Notes: a model not told the origin generated them from the letters alone. Positions 12,481 through 23,697 are shown, counted from the stretch's first letter. The stretch: DNA of 64,000 nt from Lunularia cruciata (GCA_948567375.1 OX419755.1:57237945-57301944), one strand, 5' to 3'. Numbers and translations: made by a program.

Positions 12481-12910
12481 TGTCATTCCTATTTGCTTTA
12501 TCTCAATCCTGAATCTTATAGTGACATGTTTTCTCAGTTTCTCCTCACTTTGAGCTTCTACTGAGAAATCACACCTTTTGCATGCTCCTCTTTTGTCAAT
12601 GTTAATTTCTCCCGCTCATAGGCTAGCCATTTTTGTGTGCGGTACCTTCTTGAATGTCTAACCCCAAAGGAAAGTTGTTACACTATCTTTGCCTTGGGTT
12701 GAGCACCTCAAGACAAAGTTAAATTACATCGGGATTGAATGCTAATGGGCCCAATCCAAGTACTTCATTTTTGACACAAAGTCACTTTATTTTAGGTTAC
12801 AACCCAAAGACACCATTCTTTGCCTTTTGATGCCATACAAGTACAATACGACTTTGTCTATACACTTCTTCAAAATAGAATGAAAACTTAAAAAACCAAA
12901 AATGTGTGTA
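12481..12910. other. Spacer between E gag and D copy 3
   Basis: No domain recognised on either strand. It lies between the end of the E gag and the D N-terminus on the minus strand. No trace of protease, RT or integrase is visible. Confidence 0.5.
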
Positions 12911-13985
12911 TCACACTACTCCATAGGTAGTAGCCTCAATTGATGCAATATCTTGTAGCGACAAAAAATCTTCCAATAGCTTCCACATTCCTCCCTTCCC
13001 AAAATTGGTTTCCAAGATTTCCCCCGTGTCTTTCAATGCAGTTTTCCCATCTTCCCAAAAAACCACTCCTTGCTGAATAGTATCAGCAAAGTCACCACAT
13101 TCCTTCATGGTGTGTTTAGTTCCATCACACCAACTGCACCTTTGTACATACCCTTGCTTTGTCACCATTCTGGTTTTGGAACTGCTTCCTTTCTCCTCCA
13201 ACCTCACCAATTTGATTTGCAAATCTCTCATCCCTTTCACCAAATCATTGATGGTGGTTTTTTATAATGGATTGGTGACAATTGGATTAGGGACCATCAG
13301 TGCTATGGCAATAGGTATCACTGGTTGCCTTGGAGCTCTTGCAACCATCGGTAGTATTGCTTCCGATCTCACCACAACTTTTCCCCTATGGTATTCTCAC
13401 TTGGCAAGAATACTCACGGCTTCTAGGACCTTCTTTCAATCAGATGTCAGTCCAATATCCTCAAACCCATCCTCTAGCAAGACCTCCAACTCCCTTTGTA
13501 GCTTGCTATTTTCTGATTGAAGGAATAACTCCACCTTGTCACTCTTGAGCGTGAGCTTCTCCATTTGAGACAATTGTGAATATTGTCTCTCAAACTCTCA
13601 AAATAGCTCAGTTGCACTCAATCCCTTGGCAGCTTTGTCCCCCAAATCCATGAATGAGTTCTTGGTTACCCTATCCGTATCTTCCTAGCAGTACTCCTCC
13701 TTCAAATGAAGAGAAAATCTCTCCCAACTACCTCCATGAGCTCAAATAATCTACAAGTATACGGAGCTCCAAGATAACCACAAGCTCAAATGTAACTATC
13801 ATCTCCCATTCAGGAATCTTGTTGAGCTCCAACTCCCTAGAGTAATACTTCAGGTACTTTGAGATTTTCCTCCCATCAAACTGATCTAACTTCCCAACAA
13901 CAAATTGCAAGGCTTTAGTAGCTAATGCCTCCTTTTGTTCTGAAACTTGGTGTTGTTGCATACACAATGCAAATGCTTGGAACAT
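12911..13985 (-). pseudogene. E-type gag remnant with CCHC knuckle
   Basis: The minus-strand N-terminal part 13728-13985 reads VVGKLDQFDGRKISKYLKYY then ELNKIPEWEMI.TFEL, a capsid-like pattern of plant gypsy gag proteins. After broken frames, 12911-13243 contains RCSWCDGTKHTMKECGDF, a canonical CX2CX4HX4C nucleocapsid knuckle with all four ligands. Gag would package the element RNA into cytoplasmic particles. The copy is split by stops. It is a third gag type, unlike the A, B and C gags. No pol follows; D copy 3 does. Confidence 0.7.
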
Positions 13986-15815
13986 CTATGTTGCAGCCAG
14001 ATCAAGCTGTAATGTGGGTGCCTCTCCTCTCTAGCAACCAAATCCCCTATGCTCTTGTCTAATCTCCTATCCATGTCCACTAACAACCTCCTTCCAAACT
14101 CTCCACCCCAAAAGTTTCACGTCGAGTTCACCAATTGTCACACTTTGCCTTTCTCTCTTTCGGAACATGCAAGGTGCCTAGCTGTGAAGCTTATGGATCA
14201 GAGGTCATGCATAGACTTCTCTTTACTAATTTGAGTGCATGTGGTACCCAACTAGTAAAACCTTCCACTCTTGTTTCTAAAATTCCTTCTATCAGGTAGG
14301 GAAGTAGCAAACCTAACATATCATCATAACACGCACTCCTGATCTGTTGGTCATCACTTCCAACATTATCAAGGAGAAAAATGCAACACATAGAAGGAAG
14401 GAAGGGACCTAAGCGCAACGCACACACACCAATCCAAGCCAACTTGGCGTACAAACAAGCATGCAAGCACAAAGAGGATCCGAACACAAGAATTTGACAA
14501 TAACTCTCTGTAATTTTTGTCAAGAAAGAGCTTCAAAGCCTTCTTGCTCTATAATCAAGTTAATTTCAACTTAAGCTCCAAGTCTCCTCCAATCCATTCT
14601 TTAGATTTCAATCAACTTCTAGTCCAAGTGGGGAATTTCTATATCTTTTTGACAGGAAAAAGTCTATGAAACTCATATGGACATAACCTTTTTTGTGTAA
14701 CTTGGATTCAATGAAAAGCCTATGAAATAAGCTTTCCAAGGATCTGAAATAACCTACAATCTGATCATGACAGCTCCCATGAAAAGCTCTCAAACTTGGC
14801 CAATTTTTATGCAATTTTTACCCTAATTTAAAAATCCCTAGTTTAGGATTTGCTCTTGGTTCTTGGAAATTTTTTGAATCTAAATCAAAGGTACAATTGA
14901 TCTTCAAAAGCACTCTAAAAGTCTAAAATTCTCAATAACAGTCACAAAAAATAGGAGAATTGCTAGTAATTCATGATTGAAGTTAGAATTGGTCTACTTA
15001 GCTTACGATAGTATTTTAGTAATACTTATTGCATCAAATCTCACTCTCCATTGACCCAAAGCCGACTAAATTTTCTAGAGTAGTTGATTGTGCCCCTTTC
15101 TAATTGTCTATAGAGTTTGATGTCCTAATCCAACCCCAACCCTAGATATGGATCTATTCTTGAGCTAGGCTAACTTGTAAGCTCTACAGACCCAGGTATA
15201 CTTGATCCAAGATCTTGAATTCTTCTTTTGATGAATTCACATGAAACCTTTGCATAAAGGTGGAAAAATTAACCACCAACAACATTAGAATTTTTCATAA
15301 GGTGACTTGACTACATCTTGAGGAGTGATGAAAATCCAAACCTGATCACCAACTCTTTTCCAACACCTTACATCCCAAAAGCACCAACTTCAATCAACCA
15401 AATCTGATTTGAGATTGACCCAAAACTGCAATTTCTTGAGCTTAGTACTGTAAGCACTTTTTTTACTCTCCAATCCCATTGACAAATAATGAAAATGTTT
15501 CAAAAATCTCTCCAAATTTCCCACTTTGTGCTCATGGGTATGAATTCTACTCCATTGATTCAATCAATGATAATCCTCCTAGAATCTACTCAAATCATCT
15601 GATTTCTATCTTCAGATTGTAGCTTGTTTGCTCTTCTCTCCAACCATGGTCTTTTGTCCTTGAATGCCTTCCCCAAACTCCTTTGAAGGTCCAAAAACTC
15701 TTGAGTTCTCCACTTGGGACCCAATCTCTTACAATTTTGTCATTTAGTCTCTTCACTTTTTGAAAATGAACCCCACAAGTCCACCTTGAAGCTCATGAGC
15801 GAAATTGATTTGTTC
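13986..15815 (-). other. Probable leader/5' region upstream of E gag
   Basis: Upstream of the E gag on the minus strand, with no convincing protein. On that strand the motif TGTGACAATTGGTGAACTCG (complement near 14120-14140) looks like an LTR end followed by a primer site, but I cannot assign the tRNA. The frame 14191-14523 has no known motif. The stretch resumes beyond the inserted A element at 30458, where a decayed pre-gag module lies on the same strand. Confidence 0.35.
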
Positions 15816-15820
15816 TCCAT
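15816..15820 (+). repeat. Target-site duplication TCCAT (left)
   Basis: TCCAT directly precedes the TG of the outer A element and recurs exactly at 30453-30457 after its terminal CA. This is the 5-bp duplication expected from a gypsy integrase. Confidence 0.9.
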
Positions 15821-16553
15821 TGTAATACCAACAGTTAGCCATATGATCTAGATGTGAAATTTGGTTTGGTAACATCTAGAATGATGTTATACATGATGGT
15901 CAAAATAGATCAGATAGAAGTATCACCAAAAGAGTACTTCTACTAATAGGACAGAAACCAAAATAGACTTGAGAACCTTAGAACCAATAGCTAGACATAT
16001 GATTTAAAGGTGAGAATTGGTTTGGTAACATCTGGAAGGATGTTACACATGATGGACTAAACAGATTAGAAAGAGGTATCACCAAAAGGGGACTTCTACT
16101 AATAGAGTAGGAACCGAAATATGCCTAATCTTTGAAGGCAATTTCGGAGGCCTAAACGGATGAATTAGGCCTCAAAAATGTGCAAACCTCCCCCCCCAAC
16201 AAAGGAAAGGCTGGCCTTCCCTCCCCCCTGCTTTGTCTTGTCAAGAGCTTTCCAATGGTACCTTACGTGATTATGAGATTCCTACAAGAAGATTCCCTAA
16301 AAGATTCCCTTTGGTCAAAGCTTGTTTGACCAACCAGATAGGACCTAGACCAGACATGTCACCCATCCAAGTAAGTAATACAAGGTGGAGCTTGCTGACA
16401 TGTCATCTATCTATGTCCCTAATCTTATGGTAGAGCTTCCTTGGAGGAGATCCTCTTTGTCTATATAATAAAGAGAAGGTGCTCCCTTGGGGCATCGAAT
16501 GTTTGAGTGTGCAATCTGTGTTTTCTCTCTTCTCTTGTCCTCGGAGTATTACA
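15821..16553 (+). repeat. 5' LTR of outer A element
   Basis: 733 bp, starting TGTAATACCA and ending GGAGTATTACA. Internal landmarks shared with the other three A LTRs are the GTACTTCTACTAATAG block, AGGCCTAAACGGATGAATTAGGCCT and the TATA segment. It contains an eight-C run at 16190-16197. Confidence 0.9.
16462..16470 (+). promoter_or_regulatory. TATA box in A LTR
   Basis: TATATAATA lies about 85 bp before the LTR end, in CTATATAATAAAGAG, and is conserved in all four A LTRs. It is the likely start-site element of the retroelement RNA at the U3/R border. Confidence 0.6.
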
Positions 16554-16554
16554 A

Positions 16555-16566
16555 TGGTATCAGAGT
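16555..16566 (+). other. Primer-binding site, tRNA-iMet type
   Basis: TGGTATCAGAGT lies one base after the LTR. It matches the plant initiator-Met tRNA complement TGGTATCAGAGC at 11 of 12 positions. The inner copy has the exact 12-mer. Confidence 0.88.
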
Positions 16567-16692
16567 GAGTTTTTAGTCCAAGAGAGTGGATCACCCCTCT
16601 TGGAATAGCACAAACTACTGAAATTGAGTAATTTGAGGTGGAGAACATAGAGTAATTGCTAGACTTAGGAAGGACTTTAGAAGAGCGGATGG

Positions 16693-16929
16693 GATGGATG
16701 CACCGGGAGGACAATTTCCCGCACCTAGCTTTCCATTCTCAAACCCATTCCACATCAAGGTTATGTACATCTAGCGTGAGCAAATGAGGGTATCGCTAGT
16801 TTATCACTTTGGTGCAGAATTCATGGACAGAGTGATGAACTCACCAAACCCGATGATTCTACCTGTGGTGATATATGACAGAGAGTGGGATTTGACAATC
16901 TATATTCTATTTATGATAATATGGATATG
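16693..16929 (+). pseudogene. Pre-gag mini-ORF module 1 of A (+ copy), broken
   Basis: It starts MDAPGGQFPAPSF and keeps the module pattern: FHIKVMYI, REQM, VYHFGAEFMDRV, then NPMILPVVIYD and LTIYIL. An in-frame TAG follows VMYI, and a T insertion at the end removes the normal stop so the frame runs on to about 16929. The intact counterpart is 24436-24657 on the minus strand. Function unknown. Confidence 0.6.
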
Positions 16930-17124
16930 AATGTCCCAAATCCTCTCCCTTTCAACACGCAAGTAAAAATCTGTTATGTAGTGAGACCGAAAGTGATGTT
17001 TAGAGATTTTGTGGTTAGGAATTTTGGTGAGGAGTATTATCAACGAGTGGTAGCTTCTGAGGTTCCAATGGTAGTTCCGATAGTTTGTGCACCTTCCAGA
17101 GTGATTATATTGACTTTGTATTGA
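16921..17124 (+). CDS. Pre-gag mini-ORF module 2 of A (+ copy)
   Basis: A 67-residue ORF from ATG at 16921 (MDMNVPNPL) to TGA at 17122. It carries the module pattern: VKICYVVR, VVRNFGEEYYQRVV, VPMVV.IV, and the terminal ILTLY followed by stop. It overlaps the run-on of module 1 and lies 33 nt before the gag ATG. It is the second of two consecutive related mini-ORFs. No signal peptide or catalytic motif was seen. It is almost identical to 24228-24431 (-), so it was conserved until recently or the two copies are young. Role unknown; a small gag-accessory or RNA-linked product is speculation. Confidence 0.55.
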   Translation: MDMNVPNPLPFNTQVKICYVVRPKVMFRDFVVRNFGEEYYQRVVASEVPMVVPIVCAPSRVIILTLY

Positions 17125-17157
17125 AGTAGACATTAACAATTGAGTGTTGCAAGAACC

Positions 17158-17511
17158 ATGGATCCGCAATTACAAGAGCTGGTGCAAGGAATGCAAGGGA
17201 TGTTGAATGAATTTCAAGAGATTAAGATGACCATGGAGACATTATAAAGTCAAGTGCAGATCCTCAGGAACGATCAAGCCATGCAAGAAGAAGAGCCATC
17301 TCAAAACCCAATACCTACAATTGAAGTACTTGGAGAGGCAGCCGTACCTATGAACCCTATCAACGATGAAGCCACATTGCTACTTCGGATGAAGAAGACC
17401 TGCAACATTGAGCCTTACAAGGGGCAACGTACGATGGGAGTAGTGGAAAATTGGATCTTGAGAATGAATCCATATTTCCGATTGTTCTCAATAGAGATCA
17501 CGGAGCATGCT
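17158..17511 (+). pseudogene. gag N-terminal part of outer A element
   Basis: The start ATG at 17158 gives MDPQLQELVQGMQGMLNEF, a short coiled-coil-like N-terminus, with an in-frame stop after TMETL at about 17247. It continues through ATLLLRMKK and FRLFSIEITEHA and is then cut by the inner A element. The capsid continues at 25540 (LTNKALTWYD). Gag forms the virus-like particle. Confidence 0.75.
17507..17511 (+). repeat. Target-site duplication ATGCT (left) of inner element
   Basis: ATGCT ends at 17511 directly before the inner LTR and recurs at 25535-25539 directly after it. Removing the insert rejoins the gag reading EHA... to ...CGYLTNKALTWYD. Confidence 0.9.
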
Positions 17512-18270
17512 TGTAATACTCCGAGGACAAGAGAAGAGAGAAAACACAGATTGCACACTCAAACATTTGATGCTCCAAGGGAGCACCTTCTCTTTATTAT
17601 ATAGACAAAGAGGATCTCCTCCAAGGAAGCTCTACCATAAGATTAGGGACACAGATAGGTGACATGTCAGCAAGCTCCACCCTTGGATTACTTACTTGGA
17701 TGGGTGACCTATCTGGTCTAGGTCCTATCTGGTTGGTCAAACAAGCTTTGACCAGAGGGAATCTTTTAGGGAATCTTCCTGTAGGAATCTCAGAATCACG
17801 TAAGGTACCGTTGGAAAGCTCTCAACAAGACAAAGCAGGGAGGGAGGGAAGGCCAACCTTTCCTCCATTTTGGGGGGGGGGGGGGGGGAGGAAACTGCAC
17901 ATTTTTGAGGCCTAATTCATCCGTTTAGGCCTCCGAAATTGCCTTCAAAGATTTCAGGCATATTTTGGTTCCTACTCTATTAGTAGAAGTCCCCTTTTGG
18001 TGATACCTCTTTCTGATCTGTTTAGTCCATCATGTGTAACATCCTTCCAGATGTTACCAAACCAATTCTCACCTTTAAATCATATGTCTAGCTATTAGTT
18101 CTAAGGTTCTCAAGTTTATTTTTGGTTTCTGCACTATTAGTAGAAGTACTCTTTTGGTGATACTTCTATCTGATCTATTTTGACCATCATGTATAACTTC
18201 ATTCTAGAAGTTACCAAACCGAATTTCACATCTAGATATCTAGATCATATGGCTAACCCTTGGTATTATA
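17512..18270 (-). repeat. 3' LTR of inner A element
   Basis: 759 bp; on the plus strand it starts TGTAATACTCCGAGG and ends TTGGTATTATA (TATTACA in the other copies, one substitution). It contains a 17-G run at 17872-17888 where the partner LTR has five, explaining much of the 22-bp length difference. Confidence 0.9.
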
Positions 18271-18285
18271 GACCTCCCTCCTTTT
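18271..18285 (-). other. Polypurine tract of inner A element
   Basis: On the minus strand AAAAGGAGGGAGGTC directly abuts the 3' LTR. The identical tract is at 29698-29712 in the outer element. It primes plus-strand DNA synthesis. Confidence 0.85.
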
Positions 18286-18712
18286 AAGATGCAACATCTT
18301 CGTTGCGCAATTGTTGTTCAAATGCTTGCACCAACATCGGTGCATGTGCCAAATTGGCAGTGGGTTCCCAGGTTGCTTCATAGAGGGGGTAACCTTTCCA
18401 TTGTACTAGATATTTCACTTGCGGATGGTGAGTACCATGCATGTGCTTTTGGAGAATCCGCTCCACTTCATATTCCTTTGTGCCATGAATGAGTGTCGGA
18501 CAAGGTCGAATGTCTTGTGTGGAAGGACCTTGGCCTGATCGGGGAGCATATCTGCGTAGTAGGGAGACATGGAACACTAGATGGATCTTCATGTGTGGTG
18601 GTAGCTCAAGGTGATAGGCCACAGCGCCGATGCGACGAAGAATCGAGAAAGGCCCAATAAAACGAGGTTTGAGCTTACAAGATCCAACTAATGTGAGGTT
18701 GGTTGTCGATAG
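18284..18712 (-). pseudogene. Integrase C-terminus with chromodomain (inner A)
   Basis: The open segment 18284-18622 (112 residues) starts YHLELPPHMKIHLVFHVSLL, the usual integrase C-terminal end. It carries a chromodomain: EYEVERIL, then VKYLVQWKGYP and ATWEP, with the aromatic-cage positions (Tyr, Trp, Trp) present. It ends QLRNEDVAS just before the polypurine tract. In chromoviruses this domain directs integration to marked chromatin. The upstream 18623-18712 links to the integrase core after a stop. It places family A in the chromovirus clade; the sub-lineage is unresolved. Confidence 0.88.
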
Positions 18713-19828
18713 CTACACTTGATCCCCAACATTGAACTCCATGTGCCTACAGTGTGCATCAACATACTGCTTTTGTTGATTTTGCGCAATTTGTAACCTG
18801 TGCTTGGCGCTCTCCACACCTTGTTGGATTCTAGAAACAAATGTGTTGACTGCATCAACCTTGGTAGCCACTGGACAGATCTTCATCAAGCTAGAAGGTG
18901 TGAAGGGATGCTCACCATACATGAGGAAGAATGGAGTGACCTGGGTGGAGGCATTCACTGAATTGTTGTAAGCGAATTCCACCAACGGTAGTAGGGTGTC
19001 CCACCTCTCTTGCTCTTCTAAGGTGAAGCCGCGTAACATGTCTTCAATCGTACGATTAGCCCGCTCTGTTTGGCCATCTGTTTGTGGGTGGTAAGCTGTA
19101 GACATGACCAACTTGGTTTTGAAGAAACCAAAGAGTGTTTGCCAAAACAAACTGGTGAATTGGGTGCCTCTATCGGTGATGAGTACTCTAGACAAGCCAT
19201 GGTGAGCAAATACTGCATCTAAGTATAGTTGAGCTAGTTGTGGAGCGGTCACCTCCTTGGTGGTAGGGCGTACATGAATCATTTTGCTGAGCCGGTCCAC
19301 AAAGACCACAATGGAGTCAAACCCTGAGGTGGTCTTGGGTAATTCACAGACGAGATCCATATTCACTTGTTCTCAATGTTGGGTAGGAGTGGAGAGAGGT
19401 TGAAGGAGCCCTACAGGAGCTTGATTAGCAGCTTTGTTCTATTGACAAAGTAGGCAGCTACGCACATAGTCCATCACGTCATTGCTCATCTTGGGCCAAT
19501 AGTAATGGCGCTTGACTGCATCCAAGGTCTTGTCTACTTCGACATGAGCTGCAATGGCCGAATCATGACATTCCGCTAGAATGGTGGTGCGTAAGTCTGG
19601 GACATTTGGGATCCAGAATCTGCCATCCCAAAAGGTGAGTCCTTGGGTGCTGGTGACACCTTTGGACGATTGCACTTCTACAATATGTGGATCAGTTTTT
19701 GTAGCAGCTAGAATCTCTTGCCAAAATTCAGGGTTAATCTTAACCTCTACCACCAAGTTGTTGGCCATTGGCATATGGGTGAATGCATCTATTAGTTGTT
19801 TCTTACCTTCCACGTAGGTGATTGTCAT
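18713..19828 (-). pseudogene. Integrase zinc and catalytic domains (inner A)
   Basis: 19439-19828 holds the linker and the HHCC finger (histidine in AIAAHVEVD, cysteines in CLLCQ). 18713-19366 holds the DDE core: MDLVCELPKTTSGFDSI with the first Asp, VLITDRGTQF with the second, and AYHPQTDGQTERANR with the catalytic Glu. All three acidic residues remain. A stop at about 19437, right after CLLCQ, separates the two parts. The enzyme inserts the cDNA into chromosomes; the 5-bp target duplications here agree. Confidence 0.88.
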
Positions 19829-19848
19829 GTTGAAGAGTTGTCGCCACT

Positions 19849-20508
19849 CTATCTACCAAATTTGGCGATGAGATAGATCCTTCTGGTCTCAAGGTAGACT
19901 AGAGGTTTGTGGTCTGTCTCTACTACAAATGCCTTCTCGCCCAAGTAGTGCTTCCAATGCTTGGTTGCTAGAACGATGGCTAGCTCTTCTCGTTCTGTGG
20001 TGTGGTAGTTGTGCTCTGCCGGTAAAAACTTTTGAGAGAAATATGCAATTGGCTGCCATCCGTCATGCCACTCTTGTTGTAGGACTGCTCCTATTGCTAC
20101 GCCTGATGCATCTATAGCCAACTTGATTGCACGTTTTGGGTCATACCACTTCAAGATTGGTGCATGTAGCAAGGCGGCCTTCAATTCTTGAAAGGCCAAC
20201 TCTTGTGCGGTTCCCCATGTCCACTTCTTCCCCTTGCCAAGTAGTGCCGTTAAAGGGTGTGCAACCTTGGAGAAGTCCTTGACAAATCTATGATAGAATC
20301 CCGTCAATCCCAAGAAGCTCTTAAGTTGAGTCTGATCTTCAAGGGCACTCTATTTTTGAATGACCTCTATTTTATCTGTCAATACTTGAATGCCCTCTGC
20401 ACTTACTCTATGCCCCAAGTAGTCTACTTTAGACTTGCCAAACTCACACTTTGAGATTTTGGCGTACAACTAATTCTATCTTAGAATCTGGAGGACCTCT
20501 CGTAGATG
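19849..20508 (-). pseudogene. RT thumb and RNase H (inner A)
   Basis: 19849-20313 reads MGLTGFYHRFVKDFSK, then DASGVAIGAVLQQ and TDHKPLVYLE, the tether and RNase H region of gypsy pol. 20314-20508 carries the RT thumb (SKVDYLGHRVS) with in-frame stops. RNase H removes the RNA template during cDNA synthesis. Confidence 0.82.
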
Positions 20509-21612
20509 TTATTTGTGTTCTGTCATTGTGCTACTATATACTAAGATATCATCCAAGAAGACGATAACAGACTTATCCAAGTATGGACAAAATATGTCAT
20601 TCATTAGGCTCATGAAAGTGGCAGGCGCATTGGTGAGGCCAAAAGGCTTCACAAGATACTCAAAGTGGCCATACTTGGTTTGAAAGGCAGTTTTGTACAC
20701 ATCCTCCTCTACAATTTGGAATTGATTATAAGCGCTCCGCAAGTCTAGTTTGGTGAAGTATCTCGCTCCATAGAGTTGATCAAACAGGTCATCCATGCGA
20801 GGTAAGGAGTATTTGTTCTTCACTATTTGCTGATTGAGACCTTGATAGTCAATGCACATGCGCATTGTACCACCCTTCTTCTTCACAAACAAGACAGGGG
20901 CCCCATATGGTGATATGCTAGGTTGGATGAACCCTTTTTGTAGCATCTCCTCAATTTGAGTCTTACACTCCTCCAACTCATGAGGTGATAGGCGATATGG
21001 GGCCTTACAAGGAGGTGTCTTCCTTGGGAGTGTCTCTATTTTGTGATCTGCTCGCCTTTTAGGTGGTAATCCTGAGGGTAGATCATCGGGAAAGACATCT
21101 TGAAACTCATCCACCACATCCTTCAATTTCTCAGGAATTTGTCCAGCGAGTTGTGCACTCTGGACTTCTCTTATTAGACCCATAAAATATCTATCGGTCT
21201 TACAGACAGTTGTCGTCCCTACGACATATAGAGGCAGTTTCTGCCTATGTGATTTTTCTTTAACCCCAATGATTGACCATTGGTGGGTTCTCACTACTTT
21301 CTTCCTCCAATCCACCATTGGGTTGTACTGCTCCATCCATGGCATACCTAAAATTGCATCATAACGGGCTAACTGTATCACTCGCCACTCAATTGCTTCT
21401 TGATATTCTCCTACAGAGAGGGTTACCCGTCTAGGTAATGACTCAATCCTCTTTGTTTGCCCATTAGGTAACTCTACTTCTTCACTCCCATCTCTCTCTA
21501 GATCCATTCCCAATCTTATTGCAACAGAGCAAGACAATAAATTCTTTGTTGCTCCCGGATCTATTAATACTCTCACTTGATTACCTTCTAGGATTCCATT
21601 CATGACAATCAA
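20509..21612 (-). pseudogene. Protease-reverse transcriptase (inner A), open 367 residues
   Basis: Protease near the N-terminus: [13 protein letters not shown], the DSG/DTG-type active site in its DPGA form, and later [21 protein letters not shown]-type start ([11 protein letters not shown]), [11 protein letters not shown] with the first catalytic Asp, [11 protein letters not shown], and [12 protein letters not shown] with the FLDD pair. The RT finger and palm are thus intact. The frame ends at TAA just after TEHK and continues broken. It copies the element RNA into DNA inside the particle. Its near twin is 26373-27480 (+). Confidence 0.88.
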
Positions 21613-21789
21613 TTGTGAGGTTGCCTTTTGGGATCTTTGCGCATTATTCTTCTTCCTTCCCTTGCTTCTTTGCTTCCTTATTGAGCCAACAAGGCTGCGA
21701 GGTACATTTATTGGTGATCTTTGTTTTCTGAAGTGATTTCCACCTCCTCCTCTTCAATGTGCCTCTCCATGTTGTTCAAAGATCGCCTA

Positions 21790-22500
21790 TACAAAGGCCG
21801 AGGGCCTCTAGGGAAACGAGTGCAACAATTGGTAGATATGTGCCCAATACGGCCACAATTGTAACAATGGCGTTGTTCTTCTCAAGTCCTTTCTCCTCGT
21901 GGGACTTCATCTCTTCGTTCTTCTACCCGTCCCCGCTCCCTTTGAAGCAACCGTGCTCCTCGATCCCGGAATCGAAGGTTGCCCAATTCCATCGGTACTG
22001 GTCCACCCATGTGTGGCATTTCTGCCCGATAATGTTGAGGTGGAAATACTCCTTCACCTCCACCTAATGCTCCTGCTATTCTCTGCACACAAGCAATGGC
22101 TTCAAATTCCGTGCGAGGGTTTTGCACCATGACTTCTTGGTGAATCCGCTCTTTCAACCCTTGTTTGAAATTGTTGAGAGCCTCTGCTGGACTCATGTTG
22201 GTAATTGCGACTTGTAGATCCAGAAATGCCTCCACATACTCTTGTATGCTATTCATCTGTCTCAATCCCCATAGTCGGGTTCGAGCCATCTGCACAGAAT
22301 CCACCAATTGAAAATTCTTCAGCAGTCCTTCTTGCATTGCTGTCCATGTGACCTCCCTTCTCTCAGCCAACATGGATCGTTCCCAAACATCATACCATGT
22401 GAGCGCTTTATTGGTCAAGTACCCACATGCAAACACGCATGTAGCATGCTCTGTGATCTCTGTTGAGAACAATCAAAAATATTGATTCATTCTCGAGATT
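21790..22500 (-). pseudogene. gag core with CCHC knuckle (inner A)
   Basis: 21882-22472 reads FSTEITEHATCVFACGYL, ALTWYD, then YVEAFLDLQVAITNMSPAEA and LKERIHQEV, the retrotransposon gag fold. Just downstream (about 21812-21880) is HCYNCGRIGHISTNC, a complete CX2CX4HX4C knuckle. Upstream at about 22498 similarity to the outer element stops abruptly at the foreign block. The capsid is therefore not in frame with its own N-terminus. Confidence 0.82.
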
Positions 22501-23049
22501 TTGGTTCTCTATTTAATTATGCTTTTCACCTGGACCAGACTAAGAGCTCCTAGAATGGAGTTTTCCTCAACTCTAGTCACAATTCATAACACAAATCCGC
22601 TTCCAAGACTCATTATTCACAAGAATTCCAACAACAAAGTTCACAAGGTTGGATAAGTCAAATAGTTCTAGTCAAGGCAATGCCTGCCCCTAAGGTTGCA
22701 ATTGCTCATCAACTCAGCCGGCACTTCACACATACTCTGTCCGACAGCAGACAAGGCAACTCACCCTCCAAACCTCTTCATTCTCCTATGCCTTGTTTTG
22801 CAGATCAAACTCACGCCATTCAGACAGGCCAACCAACTTCAAATATTTTCTTGCCCTTGCTTCAGATGAACTGATCCACTTCAAAATTCTCCTCTTCTTC
22901 TTCATGACTTCGGGAGATATCCTTCGGCAACTTCTACAGCAATCCCCTTCAGACCTGCAAAATTTTCTCTTCTGTCCAAGCACTTCCTCTCCTGCACATT
23001 GTTCAATCATCCGAGAAAAAACACTTTTTCTCCCTCAGATTTTGAAATA

Positions 23050-23697
23050 GCATCTCCTGCTCCAAGCACAGCCCTGCATGACTCCCCTCACATTTCAAAA
23101 ATTCCTCTCCTGGTCCAAGCACAGCCCTGCCCTCTCACATTTCAAAATTTCCTCTCCTGGTCCAAGCACAGCCCTGCACTCTCACATTTCGAAAATTCCT
23201 CTCCTAGTCCAAGCACAGCCCTGTCCTCTCACATTTCGAAAATTCCTCTCCTGGTCCAAGCACAGCCCTGCCCTCTCACATTTCAAAAATTCCTCTCCTG
23301 GTCCAAGCACAGCCCTGCACTCTCACATTTCAAAAATTCCTCTCCTGGTCCAAGCACAGCCCTGCCCTCTCACATTTCAAAATTTCCTCTCCTGGTCCAA
23401 GCACAGCCCTGCACTCTCACAGTTTGAAAATTCCTCTCCTGGTCCAAGCACAGCCCTGCCCTCTCACATTTCAAAAAATTGCTCTCCTGGTCCAAGCACA
23501 GCCCTGCACTCTCACATTTCGAAATTCCTCTCCTGGTCCAAGCACAACCCTACACTCTCACATTTCGAAAATTCCTCTCTTGGTCCAAGCACAGCCATGC
23601 ACTCTCACATTTCGAAAATTCCTCTCCTGGTCCAAGCACAGCCCTACACTCTCACATTTCAAAAATTCCTCTCCTGGTCCAAGCACAGCCCTGCCCT
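23050..23697 (+). repeat. 47-bp satellite, 14 tandem copies
   Basis: The anchor TCCAAGCACAGCCCTG recurs at 23061, 23114, 23161, 23208, 23255, 23302, 23349, 23396, 23443, 23491, 23537, 23584, 23631 and 23678. Spacing is 47 except the first (53) and a 48/46 pair. Units also share CTCTCACATTTC and CTCTCCTGG. The period is not a multiple of three, yet long plus-strand frames stay open in all three phases, because a short unit without stops in any phase has none when repeated. Confidence 0.95.

Noticed and set aside
16555-16566. tRNA gene near the primer site
   Set aside because: Only the 12-base primer-binding match is present; no cloverleaf surrounds it. No tRNA gene was found elsewhere by eye.
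22786-23010. 74-residue Arg/Lys-rich minus ORF as a captured host exon
   Set aside because: No domain recognised and no splice sites convincingly placed. Left as an open part of the foreign block.
23050-23697. CRISPR-like array
   Set aside because: Units are contiguous and near identical across the full 47 bp, with no unique spacers, and lie inside a plant retrotransposon. It is a minisatellite.
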